A stretch of 64,000 nucleotides of DNA, taken from contig CAJTVY010000007.1 of assembly GCA_910579925.1 (NCBI GenBank), positions 1-64,000 on the forward strand. The letters run 5' to 3'. The translations under genes were made by a program, and so were the position numbers. The notes under the pieces are model-generated. The model made no database searches. It saw nothing but the letters and a program-made list of their open reading frames with translations, and was not told where the DNA came from. The number at the start of each line of letters is the position of its first letter. Position 1 is the first letter of the stretch. This document shows positions 1 through 8,605 of this stretch, piece after piece. The stretch comes from an uncultured Dorea sp. GTDB taxonomy: Bacteria; Bacillota; Clostridia; Lachnospirales; Lachnospiraceae.

Positions 1-1444
1 CCGCTGAATCCGTCAGCAGCATACACATCCTGTCAATCCCGAATCCAATCCCCCCGGTAGGCGGCATCCCAATCTCCAGCGCATTCAGGAAGTCTTCATC
101 CGTCGTATTGGCCTCTTCATCCCCCTGGGCCAGCAGCTCTTCCTGCGCCTTAAACCGCTCCCGCTGGTCAATCGGATCATTCAGCTCCGAATAAGCATTC
201 GCCATCTCCCAGCCGTTCATAAAGAACTCAAACCGCTCCACATACTCTGGATTCTCCGGTTTCTTCTTCGTCAGCGGCGAAATCTCGATCGGATGATCCA
301 TCACAAACGTAGGCTGAATCAGATGCTCTTCCGCAAACTCCTCAAAGAACAGACTTAAGATATCCCCTTTCTTATGCCTGTCCTCAAACTCCACATGCTT
401 TTCCCTGGCAAGTTCCCTTGCCTGCTCAAGCGTCTCCACCTCGTTCCAGTCAACGCCTGCATATTTCTTCACTGCATCCACCATGGAAATCCGTTCAAAA
501 GGCTTCCCAAGATCCATCTCCACGCCGTTGTAAGTAATCATCGTCGTACCCAGAACTTCCTGCGCCACATGGCGGTACAGATTCTCCGTCAGATCCATCA
601 TTCCGTTATAATCCGTATACGCCTGGTAAAGTTCCATCAAGGTAAACTCTGGATTATGCCGGGTATCCAGCCCCTCGTTACGGAACACCCGCCCAATCTC
701 ATACACCCGTTCAAGCCCGCCTACAATCAGACGTTTCAGGTATAACTCAAGAGAAATCCTCAGCTTAAAATCCTCATCCAGCGCATTAAAATGTGTCTCG
801 AACGGTCTTGCAGCCGCTCCCCCAGCATTGCTCACAAGCATAGGAGTCTCCACCTCAAGAAAGCCTTGTCCGTCCAGATATCTTCTGATCGCACTTAAAA
901 TCTTAGAACGCTTGATAAAGGTATCCCTTGCCTCCGGATTCATGATTAGATCCACATACCTCTGACGGTATCGCATATCCGTATTTGTAAGCCCATGATA
1001 CTTCTCTGGAAGTATCTGAAGACTCTTAGACAATAATTTCACGGAAGAGGCGTGAACAGAGATCTCACCGGTCTTCGTCTTAAATACTTCTCCCTCCACA
1101 CCGACGATATCTCCGATATCCATCTTCTTGAAATCCTTATAAGCCTCCTCGCCAATACTGTCCCTCGCAACATAAGACTGGATATTCCCGCTCTGGTCAA
1201 GCACATTACAGAAGGAAGCTTTTCCCATAACACGTTTCTGCATGATCCTCCCGGCCAGCGTAACCTGTTTCCCTTCCATCTCCTCATAATGCTCTTTAAT
1301 GTCCATGGCATGACAAGTTACGTCAAACTTCGTGATTTCAAACGGATTCTTCCCATTGCTCTGCAAATCTGCCAGTTTCTCACGGCGAACCTTCCTTAAC
1401 TGGTTAATATCCTGTTCCTGTTCCTTCTTCTGCTGTTCAGCCAC
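1..1444 (-). CDS. lysS: Lysyl-tRNA synthetase, class II (3' end outside window)
   Basis: Charges tRNA-Lys with lysine in the cytoplasm. The reverse strand reads from a GTG start at 1444 (GGAGAGG just upstream) into a class II LysRS: an N-terminal anticodon-binding OB domain, then the motif 2 region with FRNEG and HNPEF, and further on the motif 3-type GIGFGIDRM just before the window edge. The last residues lie beyond base 1, so the gene is partial only because of the window. It lies 70 bp downstream of greA on the same strand, the usual greA-lysS pairing in Firmicutes, and is probably co-transcribed from the promoter at 2080-2108. Seen: motifs and start; known: family function. Confidence 0.95.
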   Translation of the reverse strand, partial: MAEQQKKEQEQDINQLRKVRREKLADLQSNGKNPFEITKFDVTCHAMDIKEHYEEMEGKQVTLAGRIMQKRVMGKASFCNVLDQSGNIQSYVARDSIGEEAYKDFKKMDIGDIVGVEGEVFKTKTGEISVHASSVKLLSKSLQILPEKYHGLTNTDMRYRQRYVDLIMNPEARDTFIKRSKILSAIRRYLDGQGFLEVETPMLVSNAGGAAARPFETHFNALDEDFKLRISLELYLKRLIVGGLERVYEIGRVFRNEGLDTRHNPEFTLMELYQAYTDYNGMMDLTENLYRHVAQEVLGTTMITYNGVEMDLGKPFERISMVDAVKKYAGVDWNEVETLEQARELAREKHVEFEDRHKKGDILSLFFEEFAEEHLIQPTFVMDHPIEISPLTKKKPENPEYVERFEFFMNGWEMANAYSELNDPIDQRERFKAQEELLAQGDEEANTTDEDFLNALEIGMPPTGGIGFGIDRMCMLLTDSA

Positions 1445-1514
1445 GATTTCCTCTCCTTCCTTATTTTCAAATTCAGACTCCCCAAATATGAGGAGCCTGA
1501 AACTATCACTGATT

Positions 1515-1997
1515 CTATAATGACCGGCTGATATGCAATACCTCGTATTCCATAATTCCCGCCTGGGTCTCCACTTCCACCTGGTCGCCCACCTTACAGC
1601 CGATCAGCGCCTGTCCTACCGGGGACTCATTCGAGATCTTCCCTTCCAGGCTGTTCGCCTCTGTGGAGCCTACCAGTTTAAACTCCATCTCTTCGTCAAA
1701 AGTCTTGTCATAAACCTTCACCGTGCACCCTACATTGATCTTGTCGAAATCCACCTCATCCTCGACCACGACCTCCGCATTCTTAAGGATACCTTCCAGT
1801 TCCTCGATACGAGCCTCAATATCCCGCTGTTCATCTTTCGCAGCATCGTACTCCGCATTCTCAGAAAGATCGCCCTGTTCCCTTGCCTCTTTGATCTTGC
1901 CGGCAACCTCCTTACGCTTCACAACTTTCAGATGCTCCAGTTCGTCCTCCAGTGCCTTCAAGCCTGCATAAGTAAGTAATCTTTTCTTTGCTTCCAT
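1515..1997 (-). CDS. greA: Transcription elongation factor GreA
   Basis: Binds the RNA polymerase secondary channel and stimulates cleavage of the backtracked transcript end. The 160-residue product has the family length: an N-terminal antiparallel coiled coil (about 1-78, charged, with GDLSENAEYDAAKDEQ at the tip region carrying the catalytic acidic residues) and a C-terminal FKBP-like domain (ISNESPVGQALIGCKVGD). ATG start with an AAGGAAG ribosome site. First gene of the greA-lysS unit, preceded by a consensus promoter about 80-110 bp upstream. Confidence 0.96.
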   Translation of the reverse strand: MEAKKRLLTYAGLKALEDELEHLKVVKRKEVAGKIKEAREQGDLSENAEYDAAKDEQRDIEARIEELEGILKNAEVVVEDEVDFDKINVGCTVKVYDKTFDEEMEFKLVGSTEANSLEGKISNESPVGQALIGCKVGDQVEVETQAGIMEYEVLHISRSL

Positions 1998-2079
1998 GTG
2001 TCTTACTTCCTTTCTTTACCAAATTACTTTCTTTATAATAAAATATTCTCATTTTTCATGTAACTTTCGCAATTCCATT

Positions 2080-2108
2080 ATTATACCCAAATGATAAAGT
2101 TATGTCAA
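2080..2108 (-). promoter_or_regulatory. SigA-type promoter of greA-lysS
   Basis: On the minus strand the sequence reads TTGACA (2108-2103), a 17-nt spacer, then TATAAT (2085-2080). Both hexamers match the vegetative consensus exactly and the start codon of greA lies about 80 nt downstream. Seen directly; activity is inferred. Confidence 0.85.
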
Positions 2109-2268
2109 TAATTTTGGTGCTGAAATTCAACCGTATATAGGACCGTTGTGAAACAGTTCATACGAGCCGCCCCGTTACACCGTCGTTACGTTCACAGCAA
2201 CGAACCGTTACACCGCTACAGTATATGCGCAGTCCTTCCCTTTCATACAAACAATCGTCCATGCCTCA
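2109..2268. other. Intergenic region with short direct repeat
   Basis: No gene is visible. The segment contains the 11-mer CCGTTACACCG twice (2172-2182 and 2205-2215) among related GTTAC/GTTC words. It could be a degenerate piece of a dispersed intergenic repeat; no function is assigned. Confidence 0.4.
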
Positions 2269-3237
2269 TTACCGGCCAATACCGCTCAGACTAATATCCA
2301 GAAGCTTTACCAGCGCATCGTAAGACTCCACCTGGTTCACCGCCTCCCGAAGCTTCGCCGCTCCACAAAGCCCTTTCGTATACCAGGCCACATGCTTACG
2401 CATTTCACGGATTCCAGAATAATCTCCCTTGAACTCAATCTGTAACCTGGCGTGTCTTAGCATGGCTTCCTTGATTTCCTCTCTGGAAGGACGGTCAGGA
2501 AGTATGCCGGTCCGTTCATATTCTACAAGTTCGCGGAAGATCCAGGGATTGCCCTGTGCGCCCCTGCCAATCATCACACCGTCGCACCCGGTCTGCTTTC
2601 TCATGGCCAATGCCATTTCCCCGGAAACCACATCCCCATTTCCGATTACCGGAACAGACACAGCCTCCTTCACCTGCCGGATAATCTCCCAGTCCGCCTT
2701 ACCGGAATAATATTGCTCTCTTGTTCTTCCGTGGACGGCGATTGCTGCCGCTCCGGCATCTTCTGCTATCTTTGCAATCTCCACCGCATTAACCCGGTTA
2801 TCATCGAATCCCTTGCGGATTTTCACGGTGACCGGTTTTCTGACTGCCTTTACAGTCTGGCGGACAATCTGCCATACCAGCTTCGGTTCCTTCATTAGCG
2901 CAGAACCTTCCCCGTTTTTCACCACCTTGGGAACCGGGCAGCCCATGTTGATATCCAGGATCTGAAACGGCAGTTCTTCGATCTCCTTTGCCATCTCGCT
3001 GATAATCGCCGGATCCGAACCAAAAAGCTGCAGGGATACCGGATATTCCTCAGGGTGAATCGAAAGTAATGCTCTGGTATTTTTATTTTTATACTGCAGC
3101 GCTTTTGCGCTGATCATCTCCATACATAGAAGGCCCGCTCCCTGCTCTTTACAGAGCAGCCTGAACGGCAGATCTGTAACTCCTGCCATGGGGGCGAGAA
3201 TATAAGGATTTTCAAGTTCAATCTCTCCGATTTTCAA
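2269..3237 (-). CDS. dusB: tRNA-dihydrouridine synthase (DusB family)
   Basis: FMN-dependent reduction of specific uridines in tRNA to dihydrouridine. The 322-residue protein is a TIM barrel with the Dus signature: APMAGVTDLPFR near the N terminus, the substrate-site segment DINMGCPVPKVVKNGEGSAL with the catalytic Cys, then VHGRTREQYYSG and GNGDVVS for FMN phosphate binding, and a C-terminal helical tRNA-binding domain. The start is TTG at 3237, supported by GAGGTG seven nucleotides upstream and by homology (KIGEIEL... begins the barrel). It lies downstream of coaX with an inverted repeat between them. Confidence 0.94.
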   Translation of the reverse strand: MKIGEIELENPYILAPMAGVTDLPFRLLCKEQGAGLLCMEMISAKALQYKNKNTRALLSIHPEEYPVSLQLFGSDPAIISEMAKEIEELPFQILDINMGCPVPKVVKNGEGSALMKEPKLVWQIVRQTVKAVRKPVTVKIRKGFDDNRVNAVEIAKIAEDAGAAAIAVHGRTREQYYSGKADWEIIRQVKEAVSVPVIGNGDVVSGEMALAMRKQTGCDGVMIGRGAQGNPWIFRELVEYERTGILPDRPSREEIKEAMLRHARLQIEFKGDYSGIREMRKHVAWYTKGLCGAAKLREAVNQVESYDALVKLLDISLSGIGR

Positions 3238-3262
3238 GTGGGTACACCTCTTACGTCAATTT

Positions 3263-3295
3263 GGGACGTAGTAAAATGAAATTCTACTACGTCCC
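3263..3295. terminator. Inverted repeat between coaX and dusB
   Basis: Perfect 11-bp arms GGGACGTAGTA (3263-3273) and TACTACGTCCC (3285-3295) around an 11-nt loop. There is no strong T-run on the minus strand, so it may be an attenuator or an mRNA processing hairpin rather than a full terminator. Confidence 0.5.
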
Positions 3296-3327
3296 CATAT
3301 AATAATTTAAACAATCTGCCTCTTTAT

Positions 3328-4098
3328 CTATCGTTTATTCTTCTCATAAATAAACCGCAGCCCCTTAAGCGTCAGTTGTGAATCATAGATATCAATCACA
3401 TCCGTCTCCGCCGCAATCATCTTTCCCAGGCCGCCGCTTGCAACCACCTTTGCATGTGCATAGCCGGACTCTTCCTTAATCTTCTTTACGATATACTCAG
3501 TCTGCCCGATCTGGCCAAAGACCAGCCCTGCCTGCATACTGGCAACGGTCTCCTTGGCAATAATGGAATCCGGCTTCTTGATCTCGATTGCGGGAAGCAT
3601 TGCCGCCTGTTCTGTCATAGCATGGGCTGAAATCCTGATTCCAGGAGCAATGACCGCACCCTCGAACGTCCCGTCAGCGCCCACAATATCATATGTTGTC
3701 GCTGTACCGAAGTCAATCACGATCACCGGCCCGCCATACAGGGTATACGCTGCAACCGCATCTACGATACGGTCTGCGCCTACCTGTTTCGGGTTCTCCG
3801 TCACAATCCGGATCCCCGTCTTGATTCCTGCCGACACCACCATAGGCTTAATTCCGAAATATTTGATCAGCGCACTCCCAAGGGAATGCATAATGTCCGG
3901 CACAACGGAAGCCACGATCACTGCATCAATATCTCCGCTGCGGATTCCGTGCCGCTCCACCAGTTCTTTTAACGTAATCCCGTATTCGTCAGACGTTCTT
4001 GGCAGCTTTGTGGTCATGCGGAATGTCCCCGAAAGTTCTTTTCCTTTGAATACCCCTAATGTAATATTCGTATTTCCAACATCTATGACTAATAACAT
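3328..4098 (-). CDS. coaX: Type III pantothenate kinase
   Basis: Phosphorylates pantothenate, the first step of CoA synthesis; type III enzymes are not feedback-inhibited by CoA. The product (about 256 residues) starts MLLVIDVGNTNITLGVF, the ASKHA-fold phosphate-1 motif with catalytic Asp, and continues with GADRIVDAVAAY, VIDFGTATTYD (phosphate 2) and GGLG. I place the start at ATG 4098 because GGAGG lies five nucleotides upstream and the family begins there; an in-frame ATG four codons earlier is less likely. In Firmicutes coaX often neighbours birA and dusB, as here. Confidence 0.94.
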   Translation of the reverse strand: MLLVIDVGNTNITLGVFKGKELSGTFRMTTKLPRTSDEYGITLKELVERHGIRSGDIDAVIVASVVPDIMHSLGSALIKYFGIKPMVVSAGIKTGIRIVTENPKQVGADRIVDAVAAYTLYGGPVIVIDFGTATTYDIVGADGTFEGAVIAPGIRISAHAMTEQAAMLPAIEIKKPDSIIAKETVASMQAGLVFGQIGQTEYIVKKIKEESGYAHAKVVASGGLGKMIAAETDVIDIYDSQLTLKGLRFIYEKNKR

Positions 4099-4131
4099 CT
4101 TCTCCTCCATTCCTCTGACCCGTAACAGAGC

Positions 4132-4455
4132 TTAATTCTCCAGAAAAAATACCTTATAATACATCTGCAGAGCCTCAAGAAGATCCTGCTTCTCTCTCTG
4201 TAGCTGTTTAATCTTAAGCCGGCTGCCAATCTCATCAAACATAGGATCAAATTCCTCTGACGTAACCTCAAAACACAGTTCCCCGTTCTCATGATAAACC
4301 AGTGTCAGAATCCCTCCCACGTCGTTGACATAAAGCACACACATAATCTTCAGTTCGTCCTTGACACTGCCTGACAATTGTTCAAAATCCGGGTTCAGAT
4401 AATATTTTTCCTCGTAAGAATTTGCACCGCAAAGTACGACCTTTCCATCATACAT
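4132..4455 (-). CDS. Small conserved Lachnospiraceae protein (DUF6145-like)
   Basis: About 107 residues with no enzyme motif that I recognise. It looks like a small alpha/beta protein with a charged C-terminal helix (KIKQLQREKQDLLEALQMYY) of coiled-coil character. The start at 4455 is preferred because GAGAGGGG lies nine nucleotides upstream; the ATG two codons earlier is only three nucleotides from that site. It overlaps the 3' end of birA by 8 bp and precedes coaX, so it is translated within the birA-coaX unit. The DUF6145 name is from memory and uncertain; function unknown. Confidence 0.7.
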   Translation of the reverse strand: MYDGKVVLCGANSYEEKYYLNPDFEQLSGSVKDELKIMCVLYVNDVGGILTLVYHENGELCFEVTSEEFDPMFDEIGSRLKIKQLQREKQDLLEALQMYYKVFFLEN

Positions 4456-5431
4456 AACCATATACCCCTCTCACCGACACTTCTCCGGCATAAATTGCAT
4501 GTTCCTGCCCGTCCTTCGTCCTTACGATCAGTTCACCGTCATTGTTAATCCCAAGGGCATGCGCCTCGTACTCATTTCCCGGCTCTAAGATCTTCACTTC
4601 CCGGCCCCGGTTCACAAGCATCCGGTTGTACTTCTCCTTTACCCCCGCCAGATCACCCGTCTTAAGAAATGTCTCGTAGCACGCCTCGAACTCCTCCATC
4701 ACTGCCGCAATCACCTCCGAACGCCGGATATGTCTGCCAAGTTCCAGCCTAAGCGAGGTCGCTTTCTCCTGTATCTCCTCAGAAAAAGATTCCTGATTCA
4801 CATTGACTCCCACGCCAATAACCAGATAATTAATCAATCCAATCTCTGCGCTCATCTCCGTCAGAATCCCACAGATTTTCTTTCCCTTAAAGATTACGTC
4901 ATTCGGCCACTTAATCTGACATCTAAGTCCCGTCACCCTGCGGATTCCTTCTACAACGGCGATTGCCATCAGCGGTGTCAGCCGGGGCGCTTCCACCGGG
5001 GCAAGTTCCGGGCGCAGCAGAATGGTCATATAGATACTGACCCCGGCCGGCGACTCCCAGCTTCTCCCTCTGCGTCCCTTTCCCGCCGCCTGCCGCTCGG
5101 CTACAAAGAGCGTCCCGTGGGCTTCGCCTTTCTCGCCGGCATCTTTGGCGCGGATGTTGGTAGAATCCGTTTCCTCATAGCAGACTACATGAGTGCCTGC
5201 CCACTTCGTATGAACCAGGCTCTCAATCTCTGCCTTTGACATGACATCCGGGCAGTGCACCAGATGATATCCCTTGTTGCGCACTGCCTCAATCTGATAT
5301 CCTTCTTTTTTCAGATGTTCAATCACCTTCCACACCGCAGTCCGCGACACTTGAAAATGATCGCAGATCTGCTGCCCGGAAAGATAACCCCGATTCTCCT
5401 TTAATAACCGTAAGATCTCAGACTTCATCAT
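4448..5431 (-). CDS. birA: Biotin-protein ligase / biotin operon repressor BirA
   Basis: Activates biotin as biotinyl-AMP and attaches it to carboxylase carrier proteins. This is the long bifunctional form (327 residues): an N-terminal winged HTH (residues about 1-65, GYLSGQQICDHFQVSRTAVWK), then the catalytic domain with ETDSTN, the biotinyl-AMP loop GKGRRGRSWESP, IKWPNDV with the catalytic Lys, and a C-terminal SH3-like domain (NRGREVKI to DGELIV). Its start overlaps the stop of the upstream fusion gene (ATGA). The HTH suggests it also represses biotin genes, which are not in the window. Confidence 0.95.
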   Translation of the reverse strand: MMKSEILRLLKENRGYLSGQQICDHFQVSRTAVWKVIEHLKKEGYQIEAVRNKGYHLVHCPDVMSKAEIESLVHTKWAGTHVVCYEETDSTNIRAKDAGEKGEAHGTLFVAERQAAGKGRRGRSWESPAGVSIYMTILLRPELAPVEAPRLTPLMAIAVVEGIRRVTGLRCQIKWPNDVIFKGKKICGILTEMSAEIGLINYLVIGVGVNVNQESFSEEIQEKATSLRLELGRHIRRSEVIAAVMEEFEACYETFLKTGDLAGVKEKYNRMLVNRGREVKILEPGNEYEAHALGINNDGELIVRTKDGQEHAIYAGEVSVRGVYGYV

Positions 5432-7521
5432 CTTACGCCCAGCGTTGCCGCCATCACGGCCTTAATGGTATGCATACGGTTCTCTGCCTCGTCAAAGACC
5501 TTTGACTGTTCTGACTCGAATACCTCGTCCGTCACTTCCATGTCTTCGATTCCAAACCGCTCATGGATCTCCTTGCCAATCTTCGTCTTCAGATCGTGGA
5601 ATGCCGGCAGACAGTGCAGGAAGATGGCCTCATCCTTCGCATTCGCCATGACTTCCCTTGTTACCTTATAGGGCGTAAGTTCCCGGATCCGCTCTTCCCA
5701 GACTTCGTCAGGCTCGCCCATAGACACCCATACGTCCGTATAGATCACGTCTGCCTCCTTCGTCCCTTCCGCCACATCGGACGTCAGCGTTACCGATCCG
5801 CCGCTTTCCCGGGCATAACCACGGCATGTCTCTACTAATTCTTCATTAGGAAAATAATTTTCTGTAGTGCATGCCACAAAATGCATACCCATCTTCGCAC
5901 AGGCAATCATCAGAGAATTCCCCATGTTATACCTTGCATCTCCCATATAGACCAGCCGGATCCCTTTCAAAAATCCAAAATGCTCACGGATCGTCAGAAG
6001 ATCAGCCAGCATCTGTGTCGGATGGTACTCGTTGGTCAGTCCGTTCCAGACCGGGACTTTTGCATATTTCGCCAGGTCTTCTACAATCTCCTGCCCGAAT
6101 CCCCGGTACTCGATCCCGTCGTACATCCTTCCCAGCACCCTCGCCGTATCTTCAATACTCTCCTTCTTGCCGATCTGGGAACCGCTCGGATCAAGATAGG
6201 TGGTTCCCATGCCCATGTCATGAGCTGCCACCTCAAAGGAACATCTGGTTCTGGTGCTTGTCTTTTCAAAAATCAGAGCCACATTCATTCCTCTGTACTT
6301 GTCAACCGGTATACCGTTCTTCTTCTTTTCCTTCAGATCTGCCGCAAGATCCAGAAGATAGGTGATCTCCTCCGGCGAATAGTCCTTCAGCGTCAAAAAA
6401 CTTCTTCCTTTTAAATTCATTGCCAATCCCTCTCTTAATCCTGTCAGTACGTGTACAAACCTTGGAAGGTTCATCTGGTCGTTTAGCGCTTCGTATTTCT
6501 GATACACCAGATCATACAACTGGTCAACCGTGTATATCTGATATTTGGGAATCTGTAGTAATTTGGCCGCCGCCTCAAGCATACCCAGAAACAGGTCCTT
6601 GCTTTTAAATCCCAGCGGCAGCTTTAGTACAAAGGCGATCTCCGCCTTTTCAATCTCCCGCATGTCTCCAAGAAGTTCTTCATAATAAATCTCCTCATGG
6701 GTCTGCTCAAGATAGTAGATCGTGCCCTCAAGCCCGTATAACATTCGCTTTGCGTCATAATATCCGATCACAAGATTCTGGCGGCTGCGTTTTCCCGAGA
6801 ATTCAATAATACTGCCAAGCTTCACCCGCGGCGCTATCTCGTACTTCTCGCTCTCCTGAGGCATCCGTACGCGCGGTTCTCTGCCCGGTCCGTAGATACG
6901 CACTGCAATAATGTCCTCGTAACCTCTCTTCACCAACGAATTTAATGGTACATTATTCACCACGCCTCCGTCAATATATTTCTTTCCCTGGATTCTCTCA
7001 TTTTTAAATCCGATCAGATAAGCGCTGGCCAGCAGAAAATCCTCCAGAAGCCCTTTCGGGATGTCGTCTATACTTAAGTCAAGTTCCTTAAATTCCGACA
7101 AGGAAAAAGTAAGCAGGCAGAATTCTTTGCCGCAGCTGCGTATAGCCTCCTCGTCCACCGTCTCGTGAATCAGTCTGCGCAGCGGTGTGACGTCCACGCC
7201 TCCGTCCTTTAGCATCTTCCATCCTTCATTGAGAAACTCTCTGATAGTCGTCTCTTTCTGGAACAGCCGTTCCATCCATTCATCATCTACATCCATGACC
7301 GAGGAAAATGTCATCTCCCGCCAGATATTCTCCGCCTTTTCAATATCGCCCATACAGATCAGCGCACCGTTCAACGCTCCCACAGAAGTACCCGCCACGG
7401 CGTTCACCTTCACTCCCGCCTCCGCAAGGGCTTTCCACGCTCCGATCTGGTAGGCTCCCCGCGCCCCGCCTCCATCAAGCACAAGGCCGTATTCTTTTGA
7501 CAGATCAATCACAGGTTCCAT
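5428..7521 (-). CDS. Fusion: patatin-like phospholipase + ornithine carbamoyltransferase
   Basis: One uninterrupted 697-residue frame. Residues about 8-330 form a patatin/RssA-type acyl hydrolase: DGGGARGAYQIG (oxyanion hole), GTSVG (nucleophile Ser) and the dyad Asp in YIDGGVVNNVP. Residues about 365-697 are a complete ornithine carbamoyltransferase: EKTSTRTRCSFE (carbamoyl phosphate site), NEYHPTQMLADL, DVWVSMGE and HCLPAFHD (catalytic Cys). The OTC part makes citrulline from ornithine and carbamoyl phosphate (arginine synthesis, or the reverse in arginine deimination). An in-frame ATG at the OTC boundary (about 6420, MNLKGRSF) has GAGAGGG upstream, so a free OTC could also be made. The next gene, birA, overlaps by 4 bp. 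Each half is certain; their functional link is unknown. Confidence 0.93.
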   Translation of the reverse strand: MEPVIDLSKEYGLVLDGGGARGAYQIGAWKALAEAGVKVNAVAGTSVGALNGALICMGDIEKAENIWREMTFSSVMDVDDEWMERLFQKETTIREFLNEGWKMLKDGGVDVTPLRRLIHETVDEEAIRSCGKEFCLLTFSLSEFKELDLSIDDIPKGLLEDFLLASAYLIGFKNERIQGKKYIDGGVVNNVPLNSLVKRGYEDIIAVRIYGPGREPRVRMPQESEKYEIAPRVKLGSIIEFSGKRSRQNLVIGYYDAKRMLYGLEGTIYYLEQTHEEIYYEELLGDMREIEKAEIAFVLKLPLGFKSKDLFLGMLEAAAKLLQIPKYQIYTVDQLYDLVYQKYEALNDQMNLPRFVHVLTGLREGLAMNLKGRSFLTLKDYSPEEITYLLDLAADLKEKKKNGIPVDKYRGMNVALIFEKTSTRTRCSFEVAAHDMGMGTTYLDPSGSQIGKKESIEDTARVLGRMYDGIEYRGFGQEIVEDLAKYAKVPVWNGLTNEYHPTQMLADLLTIREHFGFLKGIRLVYMGDARYNMGNSLMIACAKMGMHFVACTTENYFPNEELVETCRGYARESGGSVTLTSDVAEGTKEADVIYTDVWVSMGEPDEVWEERIRELTPYKVTREVMANAKDEAIFLHCLPAFHDLKTKIGKEIHERFGIEDMEVTDEVFESEQSKVFDEAENRMHTIKAVMAATLGVR

Positions 7522-7595
7522 ATTCTCACACCTCTTCCCGTCTTCGTATCTATTTCTGTCTACGCTGTTTATACGATCTATGCTATCTATGCTAT

Positions 7596-8420
7596 CTACC
7601 CATGCTGGCTGCCAGAAAGACGCCGCCTCTGTCCTGCCGCCTCAAAAATCAGAATCGAAGCCGCAACCGCCGCATTCAGGGACTCTACCTGCCCTTTCAT
7701 GGGGATCCTGATATAGGCGTCAGCCAGTTTTGCAATCTCCTGATCCAGTCCATTCCCTTCATTTCCGATCAGAAATGCGCAGGGCCTGCAGTAATCCTCC
7801 TGATCATAATCCCGTCTTCCTTCCAGATGGGCCGCATAGGTACGGATTCCCCGCTCTTTCAGGTTCTTTACCGCCTCCGCCAGATTCTCCGTATAGCGAA
7901 AGGGCATCCGGTACACGGAACCCATGGTGGAGCGGATGGTCTTGGGATTATAGATGTCCACACACTCCCTGTCCATGATAATGCCCGTCACTCCAGCCCC
8001 TTCTGCCGCCCGGAAAATGGTACCAAGATTACCAGGATCCTGGAGACGGTTCAATACCAGGATCTGCGGCGTCTCTTCCCGGCCTGCCGCATCCGGCGTA
8101 TGGCAGATCTGATCCGCTACGCACAGGATTCCCTGAGGCGTCCTGGTGTCTGACACATAGTCAGCGACTGTGTCTGACAGTACCTCAAAGACCGGCCGCC
8201 TGCCTGCCTGCTCTTCAAGATAAGCTTCTATCATACTTCTCTCTTTCTTGTAAAACCTCTCCGAGACGTAGATTTCCTGCACGATTTCCCGGGGAGCTTC
8301 AAGAAACATACGAAGGCCTTCCACCAGAAATACCTTCTCTTCATCCCTTGCCCTTCGCTTCTTTTTCAGATTCACCAGACGCTTTACTTTTGCATTGGAT
8401 GTACTTGTTATGATGTTCAT
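7596..8420 (-). CDS. TrmH/SpoU-family RNA 2'-O-ribose methyltransferase
   Basis: SAM-dependent 2'-O-methylation of an rRNA or tRNA nucleoside. The 274-residue protein has an N-terminal substrate-binding domain (L30e-like; KVKRLVNLKKKRRARDEEKV) and a C-terminal SPOUT knot with the three family motifs: NRLQDPGNLGTIFRAAE, LIGNEGNGL and IPMKGQVESLNAAVAASI. It resembles the RlmB/TsnR-like group, but the exact target nucleotide cannot be read from sequence. ATG start with AAGAGGGA upstream. Last gene of the housekeeping block. Confidence 0.9.
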   Translation of the reverse strand: MNIITSTSNAKVKRLVNLKKKRRARDEEKVFLVEGLRMFLEAPREIVQEIYVSERFYKKERSMIEAYLEEQAGRRPVFEVLSDTVADYVSDTRTPQGILCVADQICHTPDAAGREETPQILVLNRLQDPGNLGTIFRAAEGAGVTGIIMDRECVDIYNPKTIRSTMGSVYRMPFRYTENLAEAVKNLKERGIRTYAAHLEGRRDYDQEDYCRPCAFLIGNEGNGLDQEIAKLADAYIRIPMKGQVESLNAAVAASILIFEAAGQRRRLSGSQHG

Positions 8421-8605
8421 ATTCGTCCCTCTTAATCTATTAAGGTTCTTTTTACCGCCTTCATTACGTTATTATATCCCATACCGATAGTGAATACAAC
8501 CGTAATGTAACGGTCCTTTGTTCCGAAAAAGAAAGCCCCAGGTACTGTGCCGGCCTGTAACCGTGCAGCGTAGTGCACGGTCCAGGATTGAATGGTAACA
8601 AGCCC
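8421..8605. other. Intergenic region with small inverted repeat
   Basis: No gene is seen. A 7-bp inverted repeat CCGTGCA...TGCACGG (8561-8580) lies 26 bp past the AraC stop codon and could end its transcript, although the T-run is poor. Confidence 0.4.

Noticed and set aside
2172..2215. Direct repeat CCGTTACACCG as a phage attachment site
   Set aside because: Only 33 bp apart, no integrase and no tRNA nearby.
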